Part shown: positions 32,286-45,712 of the stretch, one piece after another
Position numbering within the stretch: the stretch's first letter is position 1
Layout: every line of letters begins with the position of its first letter
From: Isoetes taiwanensis
Taxonomy: Eukaryota; Streptophyta; Lycopodiopsida; Isoetales; Isoetaceae
Assembly (NCBI GenBank): GCA_021234155.1
Contig: JAJEKV010000010.1
Span: 8,085,945 to 8,149,944 of the forward strand
DNA length: 64,000 bases
Direction of reading: 5' to 3'
Notes under the pieces: generated by a model
The model's database searches: none
Seen by the model: the letters and a program-made list of their open reading frames with translations, nothing else
What the model was told of the DNA's origin: nothing
Program-made: the position numbers and the translations under genes

Positions 32286-35200
32286 ACTTACCACGACCTC
32301 ACATGCCATCACTACTACATCCTAACAACCCCAAATTTTTAATTTTTCAACAAGGCTGACCAAACAGCCCCAAAATGCATTCAACGGCTCATATCACGAC
32401 CTTTTTTTTATCAACTTTGAGAATCCATGCATTTAATATATTTATAGCATCCTACAAAGTACATTTTGCATTAAGTAAGATCAAGAATCAACCATATCTG
32501 CGAGAGCTTCGATCATACATGTCCCGAACATACCGCGATGCGATTAGGTGCCAAACTTTACCCCCATCATATTTTTCTTTGTTTTCACGAGAGCAAGCAG
32601 GAGATATCTTTGCAACAAATATAGGGTGAAAGATCGAGGAGAAAACAAATTCCTAAGCTTTATGAATAAAAAGAAGATGGAGCAAGGCAAAATGTGAAGC
32701 ACCCTACTTTGAAAATGGTAATGAAGGGTTGATGGTAGATTGATCCTCTGCGGCATAGCCCGCAAGCGGTCGGCATGAGAAATACATAAAGCATCAATGA
32801 ATTTTCTAAGCGCCAGTAATGCTGGAAAGGATTTTGGTGCCTCGGTCGACATAATGAGCTCAGGACACCTCTGGCGAACATCGGATTAGCGCAAGTTAAG
32901 CTTTTCATATGGCGGATCCGGGAGCCCAACTATGCATGCATAAATACTCAAAGTAAACACAAACAAAGAGAGGACAAATAATGAACATCTATTTATTTGC
33001 AAGTAAACTTCACGCATGGCTCCACTGGCCAGTATATTGACATATCTTCTTTGATAAGACTATACCTGGGTGTGAGTTTATGTCGCGGTTGGTTTCCCAT
33101 TGTCTTGAGAGTCATTTTGCACAACATCTTGAGTTGTATGGCATGCTTATGAGCCAAGGCGGAAAGATCACCACTACATTCATGGACCACTGCAGCGCGC
33201 CAAATAAAATCTACAACAATGATGCATGTTTTGATGGAATCGTGAAAAGCGACATGAAAAGAGCTTCTACAATTGTTGCATGCTCTAATCTACTATACAG
33301 TGCACACTCTTAAGAACTCAAACTTACCTATCCAAAAGAAATCAATCCTAAGATTTGAGAACGAGAAAATAATGTTCGTACCTCAGTGGAAGAAGTAGCG
33401 CGTGTTGTATGTACTTATGAGCTCCAAAGATAGAAACATATGCCATCTTGATACATGTAACACCCTTTTGAAATAATTTTACTCTGCACTTCTTCTATAA
33501 ACCAATCAAAGAGACTAGACGGTGGCTATCTTGCTCCATCCTACAAAAATGACCAAACACGAGAAAGTTAATGAAGCTAGCAAGTTGGGCAAAAAGCATG
33601 ATGGAACAACTTGGATCAAAACAATTATCGGTCGCAGAGCACAAAGCGAGACCTCAATGCGAAGACAAATCCACGAGCAATGAGAAGCGGATGCGAGGGA
33701 ATGAATTCTTGGGGCGCAAAATGCCCCGAACCATTATGTTGGAGACCGCCTTTGCAAGCGAGCTACCTCAATGCGGCTGAGAGCATTCTTATCACGTTGC
33801 CGTCCTGGCACGGATTTCAACCTTTACTAAAGACGTGAAAATCTAAATCAAAGAAGTGACGGCATTACTTGCAAAAGATCCCATACCGGCAAAAGGAAAA
33901 AAGTCATGATCATGAACCATGAAACCATTATTTTACAGACTCAATGCTTTTCCAAGCTCGCATTTTTTGAATATGCCCGCGCCGTTGTGCCTCTTAGGCT
34001 CGATTTATGGAGCAATGTGTCAGGATCACGGCCGCAGTTAGGAAAAGAACTTGAACCACTGGCGGGCGCTTTGTCATTCCGCGAGAAGCGGCGTGCCTCT
34101 CTGTTCAAAGTGTTAATTAGGTCTTAGGTGAACTGCAAACGAATAACATAAAATCGTGAAGACCCTCATACAAAAGCACGATTGTCGCGAGGATCGGAGA
34201 ACTTTGCAAATGTCGGTAACAAATTCAGTATTCGATCGCAAACTGAAACCACCATCATAAATTAGACCACCTCGGTCCTCTCCTTCCATGCCCTCCTTCA
34301 ATTCCAAAGCGTAGGAAGTATGGACTTCGGCGCGAGAACTCGACCATAAGCGATTGCGACTCACCAAAAAAAAACCCTAAGCGTTCAGTTGGTCCATCGT
34401 GACCATTAGGTGAACCCCCTTGAACAGCGTAGATAGCGGAAGAAAGCGAGCGGATCTCATCTCTAAACTCTAAAGTTGAACAAGTCTAAAGACGAGATCC
34501 AAACAAGAGTGATGAACTAAAAGAATCAATAAGCATTCAAGATGAAATAAGATAAAAATAACTAAAGTGCATGCGAAGATAACATAAGGGTTTGATGCCA
34601 CCCTTAAATGCAAAAGAGGGTAGGAGGAAAACTGACCAAGGCATTGAGAGGAATACACAAAGTAGGTCCAAGCAGCTAATACAGCACTAATGGAACACTT
34701 TAAAGAGAATGGCAAAATTGCTACAGCCAAATGGAATTCACATACAGCCTCCAAGCTGCAAGAGAGAGCAAGTATAAAAAGACATGTAAGACACAGCTTC
34801 TAAATATAATACACCACTTGAATAAAGCGGTAAGCAAACTTCACCGACATAAGACTACAAGGTTTGGAATAACACAACTTTTAAAATAGAAACTAGATCA
34901 GTGCAATTCAAGCATGCACTCCAAAACACCAATAGGATCAAAATCTACCAAAGCTAAGCTATGCATTTTACAGGAATTAGTTTGTGAGCAAACCAAACAA
35001 AATCTTTGAATCTTGAGAAATCTTGTAAAAAGAAGCAGCAGCATCCTAAAACCCCCCAACAATTTATGCACAAAGTAAAGCATGCAAAGGCTGATAAAAA
35101 TGAGGGGAAGAAGAGGCCAAGAATGAGAGAATCAAGCTATACACCCGAATGCAAATACCCAAAACCTACTCAATCCAAAGAAAGGATAAGGCTAGTATGC

Positions 35201-37419
35201 ATCATAAAATGATATGGCGTGTACACAACACTTCAGGATGAAGGCATAGCAAATTGTATAAAAGCGGAAGCAAGGCTTGAGGCGGCACAAGGGTCAACCA
35301 AGGTCAACTGGCCTTCAAAGCCTCCATGAGAGCACATGGACACAACTCAAAAGTGAACCAATGCAATTGCAAGATCATAAAGATGCTAAATGAACCTAGA
35401 CCATAGAAATCATTAGCAAACTTGGGAAACTACTAACTATAGTGCCCAAATAGACAAAGCTCCAACTTATGTAAGAGACCCTCCAATGAGGCACTACAAA
35501 ATGCAATCCCTTCCCAGTGTTCGACAACTTAGCACCAACTGAAGGTGCCTCATACTTATACCAAGCACGTAATGATCGACTAAGATATAACTGACGTCCA
35601 TACGACTAACCAGACATACCTATGTCCATTAATTATAATGCCCAAAAATGAGCTCCAAAGACCATGTCAAATCTAAAAAATTAAACTAGCACGTAAACAC
35701 AAAGCAAGACTGATAGAAGTGCTAATAGAACAATAAGGACACAAACTTACCAAACCCCAAACAAACTAAAATATGAAGATGAGTGATAGATTTACTACGA
35801 AAGATAAGAGTTACATGTTAATAAACTAACAGCAAGGAACAAGGGTAAATATTATGAGTGCATTCTGACAAATATAATAAGACACTCGTGATAATCAAAC
35901 CATAGATGGATTAAACATTTGAAACATACCTACTTCTTACCAATTTGGCTAGAACCAATCACTTGTATTTACAAGTACTTAAACTGGACAAGAACTGCAA
36001 GCCTACTAATTAACAACAAAATAAAAAAAAGGGACTCTAAAGTCCAACTGGAATATCAAGGCCTTGAAAATGCAAGCAATGGCAACTAAGGTTATTGTCC
36101 AAGAATAGAATAGAATAGAATAGTTTTTAGCGTCCGCGGAACCAATAGGTCATGGGACCCATACAATGGAGCTGGAAACACAATCGTACTACTAGGATTA
36201 AAAACCACCTTACTCCGAGAAAGGGTTTTCAAAGGGAAAAACAACTGCGATTAATGAAATCTTGAAACGAGCTTAGATAGCTGACTCTTGAGGGGCTTTC
36301 GGTAATTCGCGGGCGTTTATCTAGAGCCTCAAGTATGTATAATGCCAAGTCATGCCGCAGAGATGGTGCGGTGTGGAAGCGTGGAATGGAATGCTAAGAT
36401 TAGAAAAATGATTAGGACTATCTCAAAAGCGAGGCAACTTCGAGGAAAATTATGGCTTTTCATCTTCAATAACACATGCTTAGAGCAAGATTTATTGTAT
36501 GAGTATACTATCAACCAATGCAAATGAGTACGAGGCGATTTGATGGCCAATGTTGATTCTTCGCGTTAGAGCGGTTAGACACCTGATTACTTAAATAGGT
36601 ATACCGCGAGAATGTTAAATAGGTAGGAGTTAACTAGAAATAAATAGCACTATTGTGTTGATTCAAAGGTCAAGAAGGATTTATTTGGAACAATTTGACA
36701 AGCTTGCACGAAAATCCTTAAAATGTACGATAAAAAAGCGTCTGCGGTTCCACAAACTACAAGCATTACTGACCCTAGATGGACGAAAATCTTGAACATT
36801 ACATCCAAAGTGTATATGGGTTGTCCTCCCAAAGTAGATTTCCTTGTACAACTTTATAATACATGCAATGTGAGCCATTGAGTTTATTAAAATGCGTGGG
36901 AATGCTTAAAACTTTGCCTTCCATCACGATTAGTGCTGCCATTTTGATTCTCATCTAAATAAAAGTCTCAACTAAAGTCCTGCGCAAAAACACTTCTTAA
37001 GCGAGCCCACATATAGTGGGTGAAAAGATACCGAAAGTTTCCAAGAGAGATCTAAAAGCTCTTGGATGCAAACACACAACACCAAAATCGCAAACTTGGT
37101 GCAATACCAAAATACTCAAATACAAATAATTATAATCCAAGGAAGCATAATGACATCTAAGACGATAATACAATTGATTATAGTCTCATGAAGCTTAAAA
37201 TGACCAACACTACAAATCTGATTAATATAATCCCAAAGGAAGCTTAAAATGACAACTAAAAAACTACGCAAGACTAAGAATGTAGCGACCAAAGAAAATC
37301 GCACTTAATAAACTTCAAAGAAAACTGAATAACCTTCTCAAGCTCACAGGGGTTTAGATCATAGAGAGCACATGAAGAACGATAGAAGTTGGGAGTGCGA
37401 AAATGGCCTCCCTATCAAC
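32286..37419. other. Five kilobases without a supported gene
   Basis: Only short open frames (up to ~100 codons) on both strands, none with a motif I recognise. A small AATAG microsatellite is at 36105-36124. Dispersed-repeat-like text occurs near 32330-32380. The frequent GCGG/AGCG trinucleotides in AT-rich context suggest base-level errors, so broken genes could be hidden here. Confidence 0.35.
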
Positions 37420-38010
37420 CATTCCATCATATTTAACCCTTTTTCCCATACCACCTAGGATGCAAACTCACCATAATTCTGATTTGCTTGGAATATTCTT
37501 AGGAATAAGGGGATTGCATTCATAAGGCCATATATATTAATTCTCTTGGTTGTCAGAATGAGGTACAACCATTAGGCGCTTCTAAATGCCACTTGCATTA
37601 TAACATCACCAAGCAACTCATGGCGGTGTCTCTTCGAAACCAAAAGCGTCGCGGCGTCATAGCCTTCTACATTTCAAAAATTTAAGATAGCAGGTTGAAG
37701 CTTTTATGTCAGTCCGGACTTTCATTTCGTATTTGCCAATTGCGCTGCGCAGTCTTCACTTCATCCCTATCTGGGGCTTCAGCCCCTACAATTCAATTTG
37801 AATTGCTAATGTATAAAAGCATGGATTGGCGGGAGAATACTGGACTTTTCGATTTCCATATGCGTTGCAAATTTCAAGAAAAAGCGGTTAATGCAGACGT
37901 TGCATTCTGGCGGGTGTGTTGGGGCATAAAATACCACACGATTTGGCGTACGATCACCACCCACAGTATGGAAGTTGCTTATTTTAATCAAATTAAACTT
38001 AAAAGCACAA
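37420..38010 (+). repeat. Direct repeat pair, left copy
   Basis: Collinear with 39370-39985, about 1.95 kb apart. Shared blocks include GCTTGGAATATTCT, GAATAAG, AGGTTGAAGCTTTT, CCTACAATTC and TATAAAAGCATGGATTG. The copies are separated by ~1.4 kb, too short for an intact autonomous element if these are LTRs. An open frame of 148 codons across the left copy is not preserved in the right copy and is not called. Confidence 0.75.
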
Positions 38011-38164
38011 GTGAGTGGCACTTACGTGGTTTTCTCGAGGAGGTTTGGAGTTTTAAATCCGGTGTCAGCCTCAGTGTCGCGTCGGGGCATTTAAATAGTA
38101 TGTTAAATTCGAATTATATCGGTGTTCATTTTAGGGTTTAAACTCCGAAATCATATAGGTTTAG

Positions 38165-38275
38165 GAATAAGGTTAAAAAGGAAGATATTGGATATTTAGA
38201 CAAGGTTAAAAAAAGAAGATATTGGATATTTTAGGTATAAGGTTAAAAAAAGGAAGATATTAGATATGAAACCAA
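38165..38275. repeat. Three tandem copies of a ~37 bp repeat
   Basis: AAGGTTAAAAAGGAAGATAT followed by TGGATATTT recurs three times with small indels. Confidence 0.9.
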
Positions 38276-39369
38276 TTTTAGAGATATGCACATAATGGCA
38301 TGTAATGATGGTTGATAGAATTTGAATCTGGGAATCATTCCTCGATTTTCCGTCTAATCGACCTATATCTATTTAAGGCTAGATTGGCCATTCTCCCCAA
38401 TCTCATGTCTTACAGCTAGATCCTCGGCCCAATTTAAATGATCCATGCATACTTGAAAGTCGACTACGGAAGAAGTATCTCTAAGAAGCGCCTATTCATT
38501 TGGAAGAAGGTGATTTCCCCTCATGATTCCCTCATTGCCCAGAGTTCTTTACTTTCACAGTACCTCAAGTTCCTCGATTCCTGCAGATTCCTTTGAGGTC
38601 GAGGAGAATGAGAATAGAGAGAAATTCAGGCGAGGGGTTCACATCCACCAGTGTTCTTGAAAGTTTGGATAGGAGATTCTTGAGAAAATGAGTAGTCTCA
38701 CCAGGCCGGAGAAGAAGCTGAAGATGATGAAGAAGATGAAGAGTTGAAGGCGAATCATTACGACCGAGGCTCATAAGCGTTAGTTCATGGTACATGCATG
38801 TTTTTCTTTCTTTTCTTAAGCATTCAACTAGCGGTTATTTCATATTTTTTTGGATAATTGTGAAGCGGATAAGATGGGGAATTTGTTAGGCTGACACCTC
38901 TTTATTTTTTCTTGTTCTTAGCCTTCAACTTGCCTCGACTTCTTACCATACTTATTTATAAGCCTCGAGCTTTTTTGTTGTGAATAGTTGAAGCCTCAGG
39001 GCATTTAAATTTACAAAATGATGTGTAAAAAGCCATACGGCCATAAAAAATTTTGAATATAAAAAGTTTTTTGCTTCTAATTCCATTTGAATACTAACTT
39101 TTTTCGCGTACATGTTACCACTCTTAAGTACATAAGTCATTATCCTTTTCAAAAAGAGCATGGCTATTTTTCAAGGATCACACCAGCCCGAATAGTACGT
39201 AATGCAACAAAAATGGAACACACTAAATTAGCATGCATGCTTGATCCACTTTCTTATTGTTGTCAAATTAAAATTAAACACAAGTCCTCATCAATAGTCT
39301 CCCATTTGCATATAAAATATCTATCATTCCAAGTTATATTATGTTTTATGAACTAAGTGGCCTCCTATC
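38276..39369. other. Unassigned sequence between the direct repeats
   Basis: No supported gene, no recognisable pol domain. Only frames of 60-90 codons. Confidence 0.35.
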
Positions 39370-39985
39370 CCGACCATTCCACGTCATATATTTCGCCCCT
39401 TTTTTTCGATGGAATTTGCTTGGAATATTCTCAGGAATAAGAGAATGCATATACTATGGCGCCATATGTGTTAATTACTGTTGGTTGTCCAGACGGATTG
39501 GCCTTAACGTGGTAACTATAAAAAGCCCTTGCATTATAGCATCTGCAAACCCAACTCATGGCGATTGTCTCTTGGTACATCAGGATACCGATCATCATCC
39601 TTAGATTCTTGTCTTGCCTATTTTCATTTAGGAATACATTCCTTCTACATTTTCAAAATTTGGATGTGTAGGTTGAAGCTTTTGTATTAGACTTTTCGTT
39701 TAGCTCGCGATTAGCCTTAAAAAGTTAAATGGGGATCTTTACTTCAAATATCTGAGGCTTCATACCTACAATTCCCGAATTTTGAATTTGCTTTATTATA
39801 AAAGCATGGATTGTGGAGAATGGACTTTTCGTTCCATATGCCGTTGCAAATTTCCGCTTGAATTGAAATGCAGTTGAGCCTCAAGCAGGCGGGTAATGGC
39901 ACAAATTGTACACATTCATTTGGCTGGCGATGCGATCCCGCGGTATGGAAGCTCCAAATGATGTGTGGATAAGGATCAAGCCCGG
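39370..39985 (+). repeat. Direct repeat pair, right copy
   Basis: Diverged copy of 37420-38010; the two share order and orientation but differ by many small indels. A TATAAAAG-type word occurs in both (about 37815 and 39795) and could be a TATA box if these are LTR-like. Confidence 0.75.
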
Positions 39986-41115
39986 CTTCGAGGAATATGC
40001 TCCAGTCTTCAATGCATAAAAAGGAAGGTCTAAAAAATAAGAACTTAGACCTCGACATGTTGAATCTTCGCAGGAACTCAAAAATTAATGGAACATGCGA
40101 GTAGGATGTGGGTTATATCCATTGGATCGTTGGTGGCAAGCGAGTCATTTCGGGCGTTTCAAGTTTAGTCCAGATTTTGTAGTGGCGGTAACTTTGGCCT
40201 CTTGGGATATTGTGAGAGATTGAGAGAGGATGAAGGCATTGAATCGAATCTGATTCCTTGAGATGAAATTTGCTTCGATTGTCACAGAGAATTATAACTT
40301 AAACGTGACTCTTTTTCTCTCGGCTTCATTACTCCACTTTGCTGATGAAGGAAAGGAATAACTGACTTGGGGAGGAAACTTCCTTTGGGAATCACAAGTG
40401 GACAAGTCCAAATTGGTGATAGGGCAGGTACCGAAAGATCAAGAGCTTTCAGAAAGAGCAAACTTTGGAGCTTCAATGTAGGTTAAGAATTTGAAAACAC
40501 CCTTGGCTTGCCGAGAAAGGAAGAAGCATTATCGTAGATAGAGGCTGAAGTTTGGATAGGGTGCATTTGACCTTGAAGTCCGACCACAAGATAAGTTTAC
40601 AACTACTAGCAAAAGGCGGTGATTAGATCTGAAACTGAAGTAATCTCGGTTTCGTGGTAGAGACCTAGCAGCGAATAGGAGATAAGTGGATACTGGTTGT
40701 TAATTTCTAGCTCTCCTCCAACAAGATGGTATTGGAAATGGTACTAGGAGATCTCTGAGGGTTAGGCGACAGGATATGCGGTACATTTTGTGATGATGTA
40801 GGCATCGATGAAAACCCCAATTCACCGGATTCTCTGGTAAACCATTCCCGCGAAGCGTTGAAAAGAATGGGCACAAAAAGTATTAAGCTCCGTCCACAAA
40901 TTGTAGAGCCGAGTTTACTGGGGCCAGATGGTGTGTATGCTAGGAGATGCCATGGAAATCATGTTGGGTCATATATACATAAAGATAAGAATGCTTAAGG
41001 ATTATTTGTAGATATGATTTGGAATGAATGAGCGCAATAATCTTTAGGTTGACTTCGGTTACTCTCTTACAATTCCTTGTATTAAATATTATGACTTAAC
41101 GATTCTTGGCTTAAT
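39986..41115. other. Unassigned sequence
   Basis: No supported gene or repeat. Confidence 0.35.
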
Positions 41116-41448
41116 GTGCCGAGATTGAAGTTTACGCATAAATTGGATGAAATGGGCCGACCAAGTTTGAGAAGTATGAGAGGGTATCAGATTGTCGTAT
41201 GGGGCAAGAGCAGAGGTATTGCACATGCTAAATCAAAGAGCAACAAGAATAATAAAAAGATCTTGGTGACGGACGAGGAGAAAAGCGTCTTGGAAAAATG
41301 GTTCTCATGTCAATCGAAGATGACACTGGTGGTTAGATCTCTTCGGTTGAGAAAGAAACCCGCGGTGTTGATGGTGGTTAAATCAAAGCCGACATCAAGT
41401 CTAATATCTAAGATTAGGAGGAAAAAAATTGCAAATGAATCACTATAG
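41116..41448 (+). CDS. Hypothetical basic protein, 110 codons
   Basis: I do not recognise it. The frame opens with ATG and ends TAG, and the product is strongly basic (lysine/arginine-rich, e.g. KSKSNKNNKKILVTDEEKSV and LRLRKKPAVLMVVKSK). A helical segment TDEEKSVLEKWF is the only part that looks protein-like rather than random. The surroundings are noisy sequence with no neighbouring gene to support it, and no homologous copy is seen in the window. It may be chance. Confidence 0.15.
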   Translation: MPRLKFTHKLDEMGRPSLRSMRGYQIVVWGKSRGIAHAKSKSNKNNKKILVTDEEKSVLEKWFSCQSKMTLVVRSLRLRKKPAVLMVVKSKPTSSLISKIRRKKIANESL

Positions 41449-42765
41449 TTTTACAAAGTAATTTTCACTTGGCGTCGATTTAAAAGCGGCAATGCTTACA
41501 GCACAAGTGGAGGACAAGGAACATGCAAAGAAGTTATGCATCGCGCAATCATGCAAGGAAGTCCAAGTCTTTGGGAAATTTGTTCAACCTTGTCCCTTAA
41601 CCAAACAAATGCTCCTAATAGGGGAAAGAAGATCCCAAGTTCCTTGGCATTTTCCCCATTCCATTAGAGAGGTTCATATCCGCGCATAGGCACGAGAATC
41701 TTCCCGACAAGATGATATTTTTGGCCTACCGATTAGGTGTGGAACATTTCGGACAAGAAGAAGAGGAAGAATTCGTGGGAGTTGAACATGTTCTATCAGA
41801 AGCGAGGTTTGCATGGTGGCAATGTAAAGTTAGGCTGCGATGAGGCCGGGGAAGAACAAGTATTTTTCAACAGAATTCCGTAAAGTGGAGGGTAAAAGCT
41901 CGGCGGCTTCATAAAAAGAATCATAGAGGCTACGAGGCGGAAGAGCGGATAGGAAAGAGATACAGATTTGGAAAATTGCTGGTTGATCAGGAGCAGGACG
42001 CCTGATAGTACGTGGATTAGAAGCGTGAGGAAAAGCATGGGATGCACTTCCATACTGATTGTTCCCATACATTAGAGAATGGACCTCCACAGAAGATGTG
42101 AGAAATGTTAAATTTGGCGAATATACATTTATTAAAGCTTTCATGGGCGCATTGGGAGAGAGTGAGTCAGCACTACTTGCACATCTTTTGGAGGCTCATG
42201 CACCTTGGTTTTAGGAAGTATGGAAGCCTAGCGATTAATGGAGTGCACAAGGCATAGAGAAGTGGCATAAACAAGCTAAAAATAGCCTTTCAATATTAAC
42301 ACTCAAAGGGGTGGAAATGTGGAACCAACCCTCTGAGCCGGATGGCGGTAGTTTTATAGAAGAGCGTGTAGTAAATACGACGAAGAAAGGTGATGGCTTT
42401 AAGGGAGCAGCCAGAAGTGTGCAAAAGCACATTAATATATCTTTGAGGAGAAAACAAAAGTTGCTTGGCAATTCTAGAACCCCATAGCATGCATAGGTGG
42501 AATCTAAGAGACAAAAGAATAAATTAAAGTATACTTGTAATGTGTAGCATGTTCACCACGGCCAGCAGTACTTACTCACTTATTTGCACAATTTGGCAGT
42601 GATGTGATCTTATTTGTATCATCTGTGAGCGATCGGAGGATAAGCTATTACTTTGCATTTATGTGGCTTATGGTATGAAACTTTACAAGATAATAATAAA
42701 AAGGGTTACTTTTGATTAAAGTTGTAGAAGATATTCGTTGAAAAGCAAAAATCACAATGACTTCG
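41449..42765. other. Unassigned; short frames on both strands
   Basis: A minus-strand frame of 104 codons (41830-42144; MYGNNQYGSASHAFPHASN) is proline/serine-rich and unrecognised. Several + strand frames overlap it. Nothing can be decided. Confidence 0.25.
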
Positions 42766-43232
42766 TTATTTGCTCGATCGACCTTCTTCATTATCTTCAT
42801 CATCATGTCCATTTCCGGAGTCCTGCGTCTTCGTCTTCATCTCTTCCCTCAAGCGAGCAATCACCCTATCAGCGTTCCTCAATGCAATCCACCATCTCTT
42901 TGTACATGTCGCTCCTGTCCCAATAGCTGTAGCGTGTTCTTGTACGCGAATTAGCATCCTGCGTTGAGTCATAACCACCTCGATGGAGTTGTTGGGGCAT
43001 GTCATCTATCCGGCCTTCTATTCAACGCTGATTTGCGCACTCTCACGGCTCACGAAGCATGAGAAGGTTGAATTCATTCTCTTCTTCTTTACCTTTGAAT
43101 TATAGCAGCGTTTTCCTTTAGAAGATCATCTTGCTCCTTCAACCTCTTCATTAGAACACCCAACTGCTATCTTCCGGAAGGGAGTTCTATCACTGCTGCG
43201 TTTTCCTTATCGGTTGAGGATGTGGAGGCCAT
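42766..43232 (-). pseudogene. Gene-like module with coiled-coil and acidic tail, frame broken
   Basis: I do not recognise the product. From an ATG at 43232 (minus) the frame reads MASTSSTDKENAAVIELPSG, meets a TAG at 43169-43167, and continues in the same frame with QLGVLMKRLKEQDDLLKENA, a leucine-zipper-like coil. After frameshifts near 43085-42900 it ends NADRVIARLREEMKTK and a Asp/Glu-rich tail (GHDDEDNEEG) before TAA at 42766. Base quality is doubtful, so the breaks may be errors. It shares the MAS start with modules at 44056 and 44995 on the same strand, which suggests a small family. Confidence 0.35.
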
Positions 43233-43939
43233 AGATGACAAATGGGAGAGGAGACGTTAAGATTATAAGCGAGGCAAGGCTGGCTGTGGAAGGAGCACAA
43301 TGCAAGACATGTTTGCACATGGCGAATATGTAGCACACTTGAAATTTCTTTATTAGCGCATTAATGGCCGGATTAAATGGGTTGTCAGCTAAGAGCACCA
43401 CATTAATGAGTCTTGTCATTGAATTAGTAACTATTCTAACTACCTTTGTATATACACCAGCGAAATGCACTGCGAGCTTTAAAACCTATGAAGGGTTTAA
43501 CCCGTGTGATACGTCTTATCATTCTCTCTACCACGGATATTGAAAATTAAAATGAGGCGTAATATTACGGCACATTTGTCAAAACTTTCCCATTGAGAAA
43601 TAAAACCATTACAAAACATTAAAAAAAGCGAGGCCCCCTCCTAGGAGGCCCGTGCTATATTCGCCGGGCAGCTCTTCACGGAGAGCGTGATAATTTTTAC
43701 CGCTCCTCAACATGATTGCTGCCATATGCGTTCTCATATTAGCAACCTTATCTTCCTTTCATGAGGTTGAGCCAAGGCGGCCCTCTTGGATTCTGCGGCC
43801 CTAAGCCTCTCTTGGAGGTGATTATATCTGGTGGCTGAAAGCAATTAGGTCTACGAGCAGCCCGTGATTGGCCCTTTGCCACTAAATCACCTCCTGTGAA
43901 GGCCTTTTCCTCTTGCATAACCCGACAGCGGCGTCTTCA
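43233..43939 (-). other. Between gene-like modules; probable broken coding on the minus strand
   Basis: The minus strand at 43870-43730 gives coil-like text (HLQERLRAAESKRAALAQPH) in a frame different from the module that starts at 44056. It may be the shifted continuation of that module. No complete frame is present. Confidence 0.25.
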
Positions 43940-44056
43940 TCATTCTTTTTCTTTTAGGCGGATCCGTTCATAAAAACCGGCCGCGAATGTTACGAATTTC
44001 CTTGACCAAAACTTGGGAACAAGATCTGCGGCGGGGATGGGCGGGTAGGAGGCCAT
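43940..44056 (-). CDS. Gene-like module, 38-codon first frame after a TATA box
   Basis: On the minus strand TATATAAA lies at 44152-44145. About 90 bases downstream an ATG at 44056 opens MASYPPIPAADLVPKFWSRK, which stops at TGA at 43942-43940. The spacing fits TATA box, ~60 base leader and start codon. Sequence just downstream reads as a coil in a shifted frame (see 43233-43939), so the true product may be longer and the stop an error or mutation. I do not recognise the protein. Confidence 0.3.
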   Translation of the reverse strand: MASYPPIPAADLVPKFWSRKFVTFAAGFYERIRLKEKE

Positions 44057-44144
44057 TGAAGTGATGGGAGGAAGCGGGAGATGGTGAGGATGTGGTAGAG
44101 CAGGGGAGATATGGCCGGATAGGAAGAAGACAAAGGCCTCGGCG

Positions 44145-44152
44145 TTTATATA
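44145..44152 (-). promoter_or_regulatory. Candidate TATA box
   Basis: TATATAAA on the minus strand, about 90 bases before the ATG at 44056. Similar TATA-type words precede the blocks at 48795 and 51573. Confidence 0.35.
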
Positions 44153-44599
44153 GAAACTAAGAATGCGTTGGAATCACGGTTCGCGATAGATAAAGTTGTG
44201 TAATAATCCCTCTGGCGAAATTATAGCATACAGTGAGCAGCGGTAGCCTATGACCGCTTTATCATGGGATCAAATCATATCTAATATATATTATGCGAGG
44301 CGTACGAAACCGGTATTATTGTGGCGCATGCCCGTCAACAGCATGGCGTTGTCATCGAAGCCCGTGTGAATAGGCGTTATGTCCACATAAATTCGCATTT
44401 GCAAATTTTATCCGCAAATCACAGCTAGATGTTTGTGTTACATATACTTTCCATTAACCAAATTAGGAATTTATACATCTGACGGGTAATGCGTTGTGGA
44501 ATCATCACGGCGAAATCCATTGGGTTGCTACCTAATTCGCGAGGCGAAAACGTCGTGTCATCTTAACAAAACAAAAGCGAAGGCGGTCTAGAAGCAAAA

Positions 44600-45110
44600 G
44601 CAGGCAAATTTTCTTTGAAACAAAAATATATATCGATGGCTACGGATCTTCATGATCCTTTATGGCTGGCAAACAAAAGGCTGGACCTGTCCTCGCGGCT
44701 GGCTTCTTCTCCCATATCTTCAGCACACAAATATTGTCACGATTTAAGCGCCTCGACCCCTCACGACTATTGGCCTCTTGGTACAGTTGTGTTACTTGAG
44801 GCTCGGAATCACCAAGCTCATGCGGCCGACTACAAGTGGTCTAACACGTCCATCGCCTCCATCTTCTCGGCGGCAAGGGCAATTTTGCATTTTAAATCGT
44901 GAGCCTCCGCCAAATCTCTTCATCACCCGGCCAAGGGTGATGTCATGGGCAGCTACAGGCGCGGTAAACTATACGGAGGAGGATGAAGATGCCATGGGAG
45001 GAGAAAGCGGAAGAAGCGGAGGAGAAGATGGCTTGGCCGGAAAAGCGGAAGGATCCGGAGAATTGAAGAGCAAGATAAGTCTTCTATTTATTAGCGAGGG
45101 GATTTCGTAG
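44600..45110 (-). repeat. Duplicated gene-like block, copy 1
   Basis: Homologous, with heavy divergence, to 48230-48810. Landmarks in both are GGCTA..GGATCTTC, CCTCGCG..CTTCTTCTCCCATATC, a segment AATCTCTTC..CCC..CA(A)GGGTGATGTCA and the end CTTCTATTTAT. On the minus strand, AATAAATAG at about 45091 is followed ~90 bases later by ATG at 44995 (MASSSSSV then stop), the same layout as at 44056. In another frame KIALAAEKMEAMDVLDHL aligns with the LAAERTRGHALA text of copy 2. A + strand open frame of 95 codons here is not conserved. Confidence 0.5.
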
Positions 45111-45712
45111 TAGCTTGAGTCTGCGGCGAAGGATCAGGTGGAGTGAGAAAATGGACGTTACTTCTGGAGGAGGGCGCGTTGCTTTGCCTGAAACCTCTTT
45201 GGCTGCGAGGAGAAGCTAGGTGTGATAATTTTTATTGATAATTTGTTGATACAATCTATGCATACTAGTAAATTGCCTTGCAGTGATTGAGCTTTACATT
45301 GATTATTCATAGTTTGTGATCATTCCATATGGTGTTCACAATGGGGTAATAATGTGTTACACCCGATTAGTTTGAGGTAAATATCGATGCCATCACTTTT
45401 TTAAACCATGGGTATATTGGTCCTTTAATGTTAAGCCACATCACAAAAGAAAAAACATGGCGTTTAAACGTGGACTTGTGGGTTTTGTGATTGCGGATTC
45501 AAATATGACCCGGGTTTGATATTTATGGCTAGGTGGATTTTAAGACATTACTATTCATATGGCTAATGAATTGTGGGAAATAGGCATACTCTTTGGCACA
45601 GAGATTGGTAAATAGGGTACAATGGTGTGGCTTAGTTTGCTAAGCAAAAGAACTTCACGCCGGGAGGCTGCGGCGATCTAAGAAAATCTTGCATACCAAT
45701 TTGCCTTGTTAG
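45111..45712. other. Unassigned sequence
   Basis: No supported gene or repeat. Confidence 0.35.

Noticed and set aside
37695-38141. Open frame of 148 codons
   Set aside because: It crosses one copy of a direct repeat and is not open in the other copy (39370-39985); no motif.
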